This document shows, one piece after another, positions 1 through 6,221 of a stretch of 6,529 bases of DNA. Position 1 is the stretch's first letter; every line of letters starts with the position of its first letter. Below the pieces are notes generated by a model. It was given only the letters and a program-made list of their open reading frames with translations, had not been told where the DNA came from and did not search any database. The DNA comes from Azonexaceae bacterium (GTDB lineage: Bacteria > Pseudomonadota > Gammaproteobacteria > Burkholderiales > Rhodocyclaceae). The DNA lies in the NCBI GenBank assembly GCA_009469685.1, contig SSTA01000417.1, positions 1 through 6,529 on the forward strand, in the 5' to 3' direction. The translations under genes were made by a program, and so were the position numbers.

Positions 1-1
1 G

Positions 2-412
2 AAGATGTCCAAGTCCTACAACAACACCATCACCCTGCGCGAATCGGCCGAATCGGTCACCAAGAAGGTTCGGGCCATGCCGACCGACCCCGCCCGGGTG
101 CGCCGCACCGATCCCGGCGACCCCGCCAAGTGCCCCGTCTGGCAGTTGCACCATGTGTATTCCGATGCCGGTTGCCGGGAATGGGTCGAGCAGGGCTGCC
201 GCAGCGCCGGGATCGGTTGTCTGGAGTGCAAGCAGCCGGTCATCGATGGAATTCTGCGCGAGCAGGCGCCGATGCGCGAGCGTGCAGCGCTCTATCTGGA
301 GGACCCGAGCCTGGTGAAGAACATCATTGCCGACGGTTGCGAGAAGGCCCGTGATCTGGCGCGGGACACCATGCGCGACGTTCGGGCTGCCATGGGACTG
401 GAGTACAGTTGA
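2..412 (+). CDS. trpS: Tryptophanyl-tRNA synthetase, C-terminal part (5' truncated by window)
   Basis: Class I aminoacyl-tRNA synthetase that charges tRNA(Trp) with tryptophan in the cytoplasm. The visible part opens with K-M-S-K-S (lysine codon at 2-4), the signature ATP-binding loop of class I synthetases, so the HIGH motif and Rossmann fold lie upstream of the window. The following text (SVTKKVRAMPTDPARVRRTDPGDP, in pieces; CPVWQLHHVY; GCRSAGIGCLECKQPV) is typical of the long TrpS form of beta- and gammaproteobacteria, where an extra Cys-containing segment follows KMSKS. The C-terminal helical anticodon-binding region ends in MRDVRAAMGLEYS. About 136 codons are present. The TGA stop shares its last base with the ATG of the next gene, so the downstream glycosyltransferase is probably translationally coupled. 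The family assignment is firm; only the C-terminal part can be judged. Confidence 0.96.
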   Translation, partial: KMSKSYNNTITLRESAESVTKKVRAMPTDPARVRRTDPGDPAKCPVWQLHHVYSDAGCREWVEQGCRSAGIGCLECKQPVIDGILREQAPMRERAALYLEDPSLVKNIIADGCEKARDLARDTMRDVRAAMGLEYS

Positions 413-1170
413 TGGGCTCCGGAGTGCAATCCCGGGCCGTCACGGTGGTGGTCCCGGCCCTCAACGAGGCCGAGAACATCCGCCCCCTGGTGGCGGAGAT
501 TCTCGCCGCCCTGGGTCACGATCCAGAGCTCGAAATCCTTTATGTCGACGACGGCAGCGACGACGCTTCTCCGGCCATTTTCGCCGAATTGGCCCGGGAA
601 CTGGCGCCGCGCTTCAAATGCGTCCGCCACCGGAGCCGCTGCGGCCAGAGTACCGGCGTCTGGACCGGGGTGCGCCACGCCAGCAATCCCTGGATCGCTA
701 CCCTCGACGCCGATGGTCAGAACGATCCGGCCAATATTCCGAAAATGCTCGACGTGCTCTTCGAGGCCGCCGATCCCACCCAGCGTCTGGTTGCCGGCTG
801 GCGTCAGAAGCGGCGCGACACCTGGCTGAAACGCATCTCGTCGCGCGTCGCGAATCGCGTGCGTTCGGGTTTTCTCAAAGACAGCACGCCGGATACCGGC
901 TGTGGGCTCAAGGTCTTCAGCCGCGAATTGTTCCTCAAGCTGCCTTATTTCGACCACATGCATCGCTTCCTTCCCGCATTGACCTTGCGAGCGGGCGGTG
1001 AAGTGGTTTCGGTGCCGGTCAATCACCGGCCGCGCACACAGGGCATTTCCAAGTATGGATTCCACAACCGGCTCTGGGTGGGCATCGTCGACCTGTTCGG
1101 CGTCGCCTGGCTGCAGCGGCGGGCCAGGGTGCCGGCAGTCGAACGGATTGTCGGCGGGGAGAAATCGTGA
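412..1170 (+). CDS. Family 2 glycosyltransferase, polyprenyl-phosphate sugar transferase type
   Basis: A 252-residue GT-A fold enzyme of the DPM1/ArnC/GtrB type, which moves a sugar from a nucleotide donor to undecaprenyl (polyprenyl) phosphate on the cytoplasmic membrane face. Visible motifs are the first strand and loop VVVPALNEAEN (residues 12-22), the nucleotide-binding LYVDDGSDD (43-51), the metal-binding D99-A-D101 within TLDADGQNDP, DTGCGLKVFSR (161-171) and the acceptor-region HRPRTQGISKYG (205-216). There is no C-terminal pair of membrane helices as in ArnC or GtrB; a single hydrophobic stretch near 222-234 may only touch the membrane. The start is ATG 412, overlapping the trpS stop by one base; TTG 409 is also in frame but weaker. 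The stop overlaps the next ATG by one base. With the LAB_N protein and the ArnT-like protein downstream it forms a probable lipid glycosylation module. The sugar cannot be predicted. Confidence 0.9.
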   Translation: MGSGVQSRAVTVVVPALNEAENIRPLVAEILAALGHDPELEILYVDDGSDDASPAIFAELARELAPRFKCVRHRSRCGQSTGVWTGVRHASNPWIATLDADGQNDPANIPKMLDVLFEAADPTQRLVAGWRQKRRDTWLKRISSRVANRVRSGFLKDSTPDTGCGLKVFSRELFLKLPYFDHMHRFLPALTLRAGGEVVSVPVNHRPRTQGISKYGFHNRLWVGIVDLFGVAWLQRRARVPAVERIVGGEKS

Positions 1171-1460
1171 TGCAGGACACCACCCTCTGGATCATCATCG
1201 GCTTCATCGGCCAGGGACTTTTTTCCGCGCGCTTCATCATCCAGTGGCTCTATAGCGAAAAGGTCAAGCGCAGCGTCGTGCCGGTGGCCTTCTGGTACTT
1301 CAGCCTGGGCGGAGGAATCGTGTTGACCGCCTACGCCGTCCACCGCATGGATCCGGTGTTCATTGTCGGCCAAGCGGCCGGTCTGATCGTCTATTTCCGC
1401 AATCTGGTCTTGATCCGCAAGCATCACCTCAAGGCCGACGACGAGGCGCCGGTCGAGTGA
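1170..1460 (+). CDS. Small membrane protein with lipid-A-disaccharide synthase N-terminal (LAB_N) domain
   Basis: A 96-residue integral membrane protein matching the LAB_N domain, which in some bacteria is fused to the N-terminus of LpxB but here stands alone. Three hydrophobic segments are visible, at about residues 5-27, 36-56 and 62-83. Diagnostic text includes GQGLFSARFIIQWLYSE (14-30), KRSVVPVAFWYFSLGG (33-48) and GQAAGLIVYFRNL (67-79). Standalone copies are commonly found beside GT2 and ArnT-like genes, exactly as here. A role in moving or presenting the polyprenyl-linked sugar (a flippase-like function resembling small multidrug-resistance-type proteins) is my inference. The start is ATG 1170 with GGGGAG at 1156-1161 eight bases upstream; GTG 1167 is an alternative. 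The charged C-terminal tail (KADDEAPVE) is probably outside the membrane. Confidence 0.88.
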   Translation: MQDTTLWIIIGFIGQGLFSARFIIQWLYSEKVKRSVVPVAFWYFSLGGGIVLTAYAVHRMDPVFIVGQAAGLIVYFRNLVLIRKHHLKADDEAPVE

Positions 1461-1462
1461 CC

Positions 1463-3052
1463 ATGCCTCGCGGCCGCCATTTTCTCCTTTGGGGCCTTTG
1501 CCTCGTCGTGGTGCTCCTCGCCTCGGTCTTCGGGCGGCCGGACATCCCCATCGACGAGACTCGCTATGTCAGCGTGGCCTGGGAAATGGTGTCCCGTGGC
1601 GACTGGATCGTCCTCCACAAGAACGGCGAGCCCTACCATCACAAGCCGCCGCTGCTGTTCTGGCTGATCGGCGCGGGCTGGTCGGTTCTCGGCGTGAGCG
1701 ACTGGTGGCCGCGGGTGGTCAATGCCCTTGCATCCCTGGTCTGCCTCGGGCTCACGGCGGCCATCGCGCGGCGCCTCTGGCCTGGCGAGAAGGGTGTGGG
1801 CGAACGTGCGGGTTGGCTCCTGCTGGGCGGCATGTTCTGGCTTTTCTTCAGCACTTCGGTGATGTTCGACATACTCCTCTGCGCCTGCGTGCTGCTCGCC
1901 CTGCTGGCGGCACTGCGGGCCTGGCAGGGGGAAAGTCGCGGAACCTGGGGATTGTTCGGGGTCGCGCTGGGTTTGGGCATCCTGGCCAAGGGGCCTGTAG
2001 TGCTTCTCCACGTTCTACCGCCCTTGCTCCTGGTGAAGTGGTGGGGCGGGCGGGAGAGCGTCGAGCGTCGCTGGTGGATCGGGATCGGACTCGGAACCCT
2101 CCTGGGGGCGGCGATCGCGCTGACCTGGGCGATTCCTGCGGCGATCCAGGGAGGCGACGAGTTCCGCCGGGCCATCTTCTGGGGGCAGACTGCCGGCCGG
2201 GTCACCGGGAATCTCGCCCACAAGCAGCCGGTCTGGTTCTACCTGCCTATCCTCCCGGTGCTCCTGTTTCCCTGGCTACTGTGGGCCAGCGGCTGGCGGG
2301 CCGTCGTCGAAGCGGTGCGCGACCGCACCGACCTCGGCGTTCGCTTCTGCCTGGTGTGGCTCTTCGCCGCCTTTCTAGGGTTCTCTGCCGCCGGAGGCAA
2401 ACAGGCCCATTACCTTCTGCCGCTGATGCCGGCATTTTCCCTGCTGCCTGCGTTTGGCTGGCGTCGGGTGGCGGAAAGCGGGCGTCGGGCGGTGCTGCCG
2501 CTGGTGATTGCGCTGGCGGCTCTGGGAATGATCGTCCTGACGGCGCCACTGTGGGTGGGCAAGCTCTGGTTCGCGCCCTATGTCGGCGAGAGCTGGCGAA
2601 TCGCCGGGGTCCTGCTCATCGTCCTGGCGCTGATCTGTTTTGCTCTCGCGCGGGGCGAGGAGGCATTGTCGCGGATCGCCTGCGCATCCGTGTCCGCAAC
2701 GGCCATCCTCCTGCTGGGCGTGGTGCGCCCGCTCTGGCCGGCCTTCGACATGACCCCGATGGGGGAGCAGATCAAGGCCCTGGAACGGGCAGGCTTACCG
2801 GTTGCCCACGCGACGCTCTACCACGATCAGTATCATTTCTACGGCCGCCTGACGGTTCCCCTGGAGGTCATCGCTCGGCGGGAGGTGGCGGCTTGGCTGG
2901 AAAAGAATCCCCAGGGCAAGGTCGTCTATTACATCGCGCGGAGGAAATCCCTGGAGCAACTCAAGCCGGCATTCTCCCAACCCTACCTCGACGGCTGGGC
3001 CGTCCTGGTCGATGCGGAGTCCGTACATCGCCTACCCCGGTTCAAGCGATGA
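1463..3052 (+). CDS. ArnT-like family 39 membrane glycosyltransferase
   Basis: A 529-residue polytopic GT39/PMT-type enzyme that uses a polyprenyl-phosphate sugar to glycosylate an acceptor on the periplasmic side; lipid A is the acceptor for ArnT itself. After the first membrane helix (7-22) comes the conserved acidic pair D31-E32 in PIDETRYVSVAWEM, then GDWIVLHKNGEPYHHKPPLLFW (46-67, given by position), typical of the first periplasmic loop. Further family marks are LAKGPV (174-179) and GGKQAHYLLPLMP (311-323). About ten or more hydrophobic helices span residues 7-422, and a soluble C-terminal domain (about 430-529) follows, as in ArnT. I chose ATG 1463; GTG 1457, overlapping the previous stop, is in frame. 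The ATGA overlap with scpA ties it to the housekeeping operon. The GT2 and LAB_N partners suggest lipid A or another envelope glycan as target. The exact substrate is unknown, so no arn gene name is given. Confidence 0.88.
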   Translation: MPRGRHFLLWGLCLVVVLLASVFGRPDIPIDETRYVSVAWEMVSRGDWIVLHKNGEPYHHKPPLLFWLIGAGWSVLGVSDWWPRVVNALASLVCLGLTAAIARRLWPGEKGVGERAGWLLLGGMFWLFFSTSVMFDILLCACVLLALLAALRAWQGESRGTWGLFGVALGLGILAKGPVVLLHVLPPLLLVKWWGGRESVERRWWIGIGLGTLLGAAIALTWAIPAAIQGGDEFRRAIFWGQTAGRVTGNLAHKQPVWFYLPILPVLLFPWLLWASGWRAVVEAVRDRTDLGVRFCLVWLFAAFLGFSAAGGKQAHYLLPLMPAFSLLPAFGWRRVAESGRRAVLPLVIALAALGMIVLTAPLWVGKLWFAPYVGESWRIAGVLLIVLALICFALARGEEALSRIACASVSATAILLLGVVRPLWPAFDMTPMGEQIKALERAGLPVAHATLYHDQYHFYGRLTVPLEVIARREVAAWLEKNPQGKVVYYIARRKSLEQLKPAFSQPYLDGWAVLVDAESVHRLPRFKR

Positions 3053-3894
3053 CCGAAATGCTCGTCGAGGTTCCGACTGCGACGGATCATCGGGAGCCGC
3101 TGGCCCGCATTTACGGCGAACCGCTGGCCCAACTTCCCCAGGACCTCTACATCCCCCCGGATGCCCTGGAGATCATGTTGGAGGCCTTCGAGGGGCCGCT
3201 GGACCTGCTCCTCTACCTGATCCGCAAGGCCAATGTCGATATCCTCGATATCCCCATGGCGCCGCTCACCCGCCAGTATCTCGACTACGTCGAAACGATG
3301 CGCGGCCAGAATCTGGAATTGGCTGCCGACTATCTGGTAATGGCGGCGATGCTCATCGAGATCAAGTCGCGCATGCTCTTGCCGCGACCCAAGGCGTCCG
3401 GCGACGATCCGACTGCCGATCCCCGTGCCGAGCTCGTGCGGCGGCTGATGGAGTACGAGCAGATGAAGATGGCCGGCCAGAAGCTCAATGAGCTTCCCCA
3501 GGCCGAGCGGGAATTCTTCTGGGTCGAGACCTTGGTTGAAAAATCGCTCCTGGTCCGCTATCCGGAGGTCTGCCTCGACGATCTTCAGGCGGCCTGGCAG
3601 GCCGTACTGCGCCAAGCGACCCTGCGCCAGAATCACCGGATCGGCCGGGAGGAATTGTCGGTTCGCGAGCACATGGGCATCATCCTGCGGCAACTCGGGC
3701 TGGAGGCCGGTTTTGTCCGTTTTGAATCCCTGTTCGACCCCGCCATGGGGATCGCCGGCCTAGTGGTCCATTTTCTCGCCCTGCTCGAACTGGCTCGGGA
3801 AAAGCTCATCCAGATCACCCAGACCGAGGCCTTTCAGCCCATTTATGTGAAGGTGCACGAAGGTGGAACCGACGACCGTCAAGAAAGTGCTTGA
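3049..3894 (+). CDS. scpA: Segregation and condensation protein A
   Basis: The kleisin subunit of the Smc-ScpAB condensin, which bridges the Smc head domains and helps compact and separate replicated chromosomes. The 281-residue protein shows the N-terminal kleisin signature [14 protein letters not shown] (47-60) followed by [15 protein letters not shown] (63-77), then the helix [21 protein letters not shown] (92-112, given by position) that binds the Smc neck. An acidic middle region (about 117-175) and a C-terminal winged-helix part ending in [13 protein letters not shown] (242-254) complete the fold. The first 40 or so residues before the kleisin motif are a modest N-terminal extension. 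The start ATG 3049 sits in an ATGA overlap with the glycosyltransferase stop. The reading frame stays open far upstream inside that gene, but those codons are a shadow. scpB overlaps its 3' end by 32 bases. Confidence 0.95.
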   Translation: MTEMLVEVPTATDHREPLARIYGEPLAQLPQDLYIPPDALEIMLEAFEGPLDLLLYLIRKANVDILDIPMAPLTRQYLDYVETMRGQNLELAADYLVMAAMLIEIKSRMLLPRPKASGDDPTADPRAELVRRLMEYEQMKMAGQKLNELPQAEREFFWVETLVEKSLLVRYPEVCLDDLQAAWQAVLRQATLRQNHRIGREELSVREHMGIILRQLGLEAGFVRFESLFDPAMGIAGLVVHFLALLELAREKLIQITQTEAFQPIYVKVHEGGTDDRQESA

Positions 3895-4405
3895 AGCGGC
3901 GCTCCTGGCCGCCCGCGAGCCTTTGACTCCCGCCGACCTGCGGCAGATGTTCGAGGAAGACCTGTCGACCGAGACCTTGCGCAAATTGCTCGATGAACTG
4001 CGGGAGGAATGGCAGGAGCGGGGCGCCGAACTGATCCAGCTCGCTTCCGGATGGCGTTTCCGCACCCGCGCCGAGTACCTGCCCTACCTGGACCGGCTCA
4101 ATCCGGAGAAGCCGCCCCGCTATTCGCGGGCGGTCCTGGAGACCCTGGCGATCATTGCCTATCGGCAGCCTGTGACGCGGGGCGACATTGAGGAAATCCG
4201 CGGCGTTGCGGTGAATGCCAACGTGATCAAGGCGCTGGAAGAGCGAGGATGGATCGACGTCGTCGGCCACCGCGACACTCCCGGGCGGCCGGCGCTCTTT
4301 GCCACCACGCGGCGATTTCTTGACGATCTGGGGCTGCGCAGCCTAAGCGAGCTGCCTCCCCTCGAACAACTTGGCCAGAACCTGGAGCTCGACCATGAAG
4401 GCTAA
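3863..4405 (+). CDS. scpB: Segregation and condensation protein B
   Basis: A dimeric winged-helix partner that binds the central part of ScpA and regulates the Smc-ScpAB condensin. Length is 180 residues, normal for the family. Two winged-helix domains are recognisable: residues about 4-80 ([21 protein letters not shown], by position 6-26) and about 86-155. The second carries the family signature [20 protein letters not shown] (86-105), then [12 protein letters not shown], and finally [18 protein letters not shown] (141-158) and SLSELPPL (160-167). The start is GTG 3863; no in-frame ATG lies near, and the next one would delete the first helix. The gene begins 32 bases inside scpA, and the purine-rich GAAGG just before it is too close for an ideal ribosome site, so translation probably depends on scpA. 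It overlaps rluB by 11 bases. Confidence 0.95.
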   Translation: MEPTTVKKVLEAALLAAREPLTPADLRQMFEEDLSTETLRKLLDELREEWQERGAELIQLASGWRFRTRAEYLPYLDRLNPEKPPRYSRAVLETLAIIAYRQPVTRGDIEEIRGVAVNANVIKALEERGWIDVVGHRDTPGRPALFATTRRFLDDLGLRSLSELPPLEQLGQNLELDHEG

Positions 4406-5465
4406 ACGCACCCCGTTCCGGCCCCCGCAGCAATCCGCAACCGCCGGCACTGCAAGCCGTTCCCCCCGCCACGCAGATTCTTCCCGGCTCCCGGACGAGG
4501 CTGGGGACGGGCAATCCGGCAAGGCATCCCGCCCGCCGGCCCGGGCGGCGCGTAGTCCTGCCCGGCCCGCCAGTGCAACCGCAGCCAAGCCGGAACGTCT
4601 GCACAAGGCGCTCGCCCAGGCGGGAATCGGCTCCCGGCGGGAAATGGAGGAGTGGATCGCTGCCGGCCGGATCAGTGTGAATGGCGAGCCGGCACAAATC
4701 GGCCAACTCGTCCATCCGACCGACCGGGTCAAGGTCAACGGCCGCCTGGTGAATCTGCGCGCCTCCATCGGCCGCGGGCCGAGAATTGTCATGTACCACA
4801 AGCCGGAAGGGGAAATCGTCTCCCGCGACGATCCGGACGGCCGACCGTCGGTCTTCACGGCCTTGCCGCGGATGCGGGGTGGGCGCTGGATCGCGGTCGG
4901 GCGTCTGGACTTCAATACCTCCGGCTTGCTCTTATTTACCACCTCCGGAGAACTCGCCAATCGCCTCATGCACCCCAGCGCCCAGCTGGTGCGCGAATAC
5001 GCGGTTCGCGTGCTCGGGGAATTGAGCGATGCAGCCAAACAGCGCCTGCTAGAGGGGGTCGAGTTGGAGGATGGTCCGGCGTCCTTCGACAGTCTCCAGG
5101 ATGCGGGCGGCGAGGGCGCCAATCACTGGGTTCGGGTCACCCTCTTCGAGGGTCGCAACCGCGAGGTTCGGCGCATGTTCGAGGCGGTGGGCTGCACCGT
5201 CAGCCGCCTGATCCGGGTGCGTTACGGCCCCTTCGTACTGCCGCCGCAGTTGAAGCGGGGCCGTTGTCGCGAACTCACCGAAGCGGAGGTCCGCGGGCTC
5301 CTGAAGGCGCTTGGCGACGCGAAGGCGACGCCCGTGCGGGAAGCCGAAGCTGATGGCGATGTGCCCGAAGAGCCCGCAGCGGCCGTACCGCGGGGCCGCG
5401 GGGCAACCTCTAGCGGAAAAATGTCCGCGATGGGAAGTCGTCTCAGGAAATCCACCCGTCGTTGA
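4395..5465 (+). CDS. rluB: 23S rRNA pseudouridine synthase, RluB/RsuA family
   Basis: Converts a specific uridine in 23S rRNA to pseudouridine (position 2605 in E. coli for RluB). The 356-residue protein has a low-complexity Ala/Pro/Arg/Ser-rich N-terminal extension (1-65), then an S4 RNA-binding domain (about 67-113: [19 protein letters not shown], with GRISVNG), then the RsuA-type catalytic domain. The catalytic aspartate is D172 in [16 protein letters not shown] (168-183), and supporting motifs are [13 protein letters not shown] (134-146), [15 protein letters not shown] (252-266) and RVRYGPF (274-280). A basic tail (about 310-356) follows. The start is ATG 4395 with GGAG at 4384-4387. scpB neighbours rluB in many proteobacteria, which supports RluB over RluE, RluF or RsuA. 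It is the last gene of the operon; no clear T-tailed terminator follows. Confidence 0.92.
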   Translation: MKAKRTPFRPPQQSATAGTASRSPRHADSSRLPDEAGDGQSGKASRPPARAARSPARPASATAAKPERLHKALAQAGIGSRREMEEWIAAGRISVNGEPAQIGQLVHPTDRVKVNGRLVNLRASIGRGPRIVMYHKPEGEIVSRDDPDGRPSVFTALPRMRGGRWIAVGRLDFNTSGLLLFTTSGELANRLMHPSAQLVREYAVRVLGELSDAAKQRLLEGVELEDGPASFDSLQDAGGEGANHWVRVTLFEGRNREVRRMFEAVGCTVSRLIRVRYGPFVLPPQLKRGRCRELTEAEVRGLLKALGDAKATPVREAEADGDVPEEPAAAVPRGRGATSSGKMSAMGSRLRKSTRR

Positions 5466-5525
5466 CGCGCTCCGCTGCTCCAGGTTTCTATCGGTAAATC
5501 GGCGGAATATCCAGAATCCGGTGCG

Positions 5526-5553
5526 AACCCGATGCGGCATGATGGCCGCGGTT
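5526..5553 (+). other. Hairpin between rluB and the downstream promoter
   Basis: A perfect 5-base stem, GCGGC (5534-5538) with GCCGC (5545-5549) around a 6-base loop, can be extended by AACC (5526-5529) pairing with GGTT (5550-5553) across a 4-base bulge. It lies about 60 bases past the rluB stop. There is no run of T residues after it, so it is not a classic intrinsic terminator. It may protect the 3' end of the operon transcript or be chance in GC-rich DNA. No function is shown. Confidence 0.35.
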
Positions 5554-5601
5554 GCTGCGATTCCAGGCAAAGTATTGCTTTTGGCGTATGCCAGGTTGCA
5601 G

Positions 5602-5630
5602 TTGACATGCGTATTGGCTGGAGTGATTAT
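5602..5630 (+). promoter_or_regulatory. Predicted sigma70-type promoter for the Cys-rich protein gene
   Basis: The -35 is TTGACA at 5602-5607, a perfect consensus match. A 17-base spacer follows, then GATTAT at 5625-5630, matching four of six positions of TATAAT. Transcription would begin near 5637, leaving a leader of about 105 bases before the ATG at 5742. The surrounding 5480-5640 stretch is visibly richer in A/T than the neighbouring genes. This would separate the new cluster from the trpS-rluB operon. It is predicted from sequence only. Confidence 0.6.
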
Positions 5631-5654
5631 GCATTCACGCTCAAATGCCGTAGG

Positions 5655-5700
5655 GTCCTTGGTCCGGACGGGGGACGATACTGAGTCGCGAGGCGTATCG
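5655..5700 (+). repeat. Two adjacent inverted repeats in the predicted 5' leader
   Basis: The first hairpin is GTCC (5655-5658) paired with GGAC (5673-5676), with two G-T wobbles and one mismatch and an inner GT/AC pair around CCGG. The second is a perfect 6-base stem, CGATAC (5676-5681) with GTATCG (5695-5700), around a 13-base loop. They share base 5676, so both would fold with at most a one-base adjustment. They lie downstream of the predicted start of transcription and upstream of the ribosome site. They could be RNA structures or protein-binding dyads; the pattern does not decide. Confidence 0.4.
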
Positions 5701-5728
5701 GGCGCAACCAATCCAATTGTCCATGCGT

Positions 5729-5735
5729 AAAGGAG
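5729..5735 (+). promoter_or_regulatory. Strong ribosome binding site of the Cys-rich protein gene
   Basis: AAAGGAG at 5729-5735 lies six bases before ATG 5742. It is the best Shine-Dalgarno in the window. It fixes the start codon of the Cys-rich protein and suggests high expression, in line with a peptide precursor or metal-binding protein. Confidence 0.8.
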
Positions 5736-5741
5736 ACGACC

Positions 5742-6140
5742 ATGTTCAAGATCAAGGATTTGATGGTGCGTGTCATTCCGGAAGATGGCCTGCCCGGTGA
5801 CCTCGGCGGTGCAGGCGGCTGCGGGGATTGCACCTGCGGCAGCTTCTGCGGGAGCTGTTCCTGCTCCGGATGTACCTTCGCGACCTGCGTCGGGTGCACC
5901 TATTGCTCCCCACCGTCGGGAATGGGGCTGGGCTTGCTGGATCGCGTCAATCCCGCCGATCTGGCTGCTTTGAAAGCGCAGCTCAAGGAGCGCGTCGCGG
6001 CGGTCGAGCGACTCGAAGCCGGCTTCACTCCTCAGACGCGCGAGCAAGCTGAGATGCTGGAGCGCAAGCTGACGGACGCTCTCGCCGAAGTCAAGCGGAT
6101 CAAGGCCAGCCTGACCAAGGCACCTAAATCGCGCAAGTAG
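5742..6140 (+). CDS. Cys-rich protein, candidate RiPP precursor or metal-binding protein
   Basis: I do not recognise a named family. The 132-residue protein has three parts. Residues 1-26 form a short N-terminal segment (MFKIKDLMVRVIPEDG, then Gly-rich) with no convincing signal peptide. Residues 27-55 hold ten cysteines at 27, 30, 32, 36, 39, 41, 44, 49, 52 and 55, spaced as CxC and CxxC units and separated mostly by Gly, Ser and Thr, with aromatic residues F35, F46 and Y54. Residues about 66-125 are a charged, Ala/Leu/Glu/Lys-rich helical tail, broken near F95-T96-P97, that looks like a helical hairpin or coiled coil; a basic end (KSRK) follows. No Cys lies outside the cluster. A strong ribosome site and its own promoter precede it. 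The Gly/Ser/Thr/Cys core suits heterocycle, thioether or disulfide maturation; the spacing would equally suit zinc, copper or iron-sulfur binding. It is a real gene by frame, ribosome site and codon use; function is inference. Confidence 0.82.
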   Translation: MFKIKDLMVRVIPEDGLPGDLGGAGGCGDCTCGSFCGSCSCSGCTFATCVGCTYCSPPSGMGLGLLDRVNPADLAALKAQLKERVAAVERLEAGFTPQTREQAEMLERKLTDALAEVKRIKASLTKAPKSRK

Positions 6141-6157
6141 GTTTGTCCAATCCCGTG

Positions 6158-6192
6158 TCCGGCGGCCGCAGGTCTTGCATGACCGCGCCGGA
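6158..6192 (+). other. Intercistronic hairpin after the Cys-rich gene
   Basis: TCCGGCG (6158-6164) pairs perfectly over seven bases with CGCCGGA (6186-6192). Inside the 21-base loop GGTC (6171-6174) pairs with GACC (6181-6184). No T-run follows, so full termination is unlikely. Placed 17 bases after the precursor-like gene and 29 before the next start, it could stabilise the upstream message or reduce read-through so that the small protein is made in excess. That role is inferred from position. Confidence 0.45.
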
Positions 6193-6221
6193 GTCTTGCG
6201 TCCGCCAGAGCGGGAGGAAAT

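Noticed and set aside
292..1065. A 257-codon minus-strand frame opposite trpS and the family 2 glycosyltransferase
   Set aside because: It is antisense to two genes with firm motifs, and its product shows no recognisable domain.
1489..3048. Upstream extension of the scpA reading frame inside the family 39 glycosyltransferase gene
   Set aside because: The frame is open by chance. The translated part is Arg/Gly/Pro/Ala-rich without domains, while the other frame encodes a clear membrane enzyme. ScpA homology begins only after ATG 3049.
5500..5580. Resemblance to the core of a cobalamin riboswitch (GGAAT, then AATCCGGTGCGAACCCG, then CCGC)
   Set aside because: Short stretches look alike, but I cannot find the closing B12 box or a consistent set of long-range stems, and the predicted promoter lies downstream of it. 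A covariance-model scan against the cobalamin family would settle this; a significant hit would overturn the rejection.
5629..5730. A 33-codon leader frame starting at ATG 5629 with GGAG upstream and ending in the ribosome site of the Cys-rich gene
   Set aside because: Its start overlaps the predicted -10 element, so a transcript starting near 5637 would not include it, and the product has no notable features. It would need reconsideration if transcription reads through from rluB.
5742..6140. Cys-rich protein as a classical metallothionein or bufferin
   Set aside because: Metallothioneins are generally short, and bufferin precursors carry an N-terminal signal peptide that is not seen here. 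The long helical tail fits neither. Metal binding in general is kept as an alternative.
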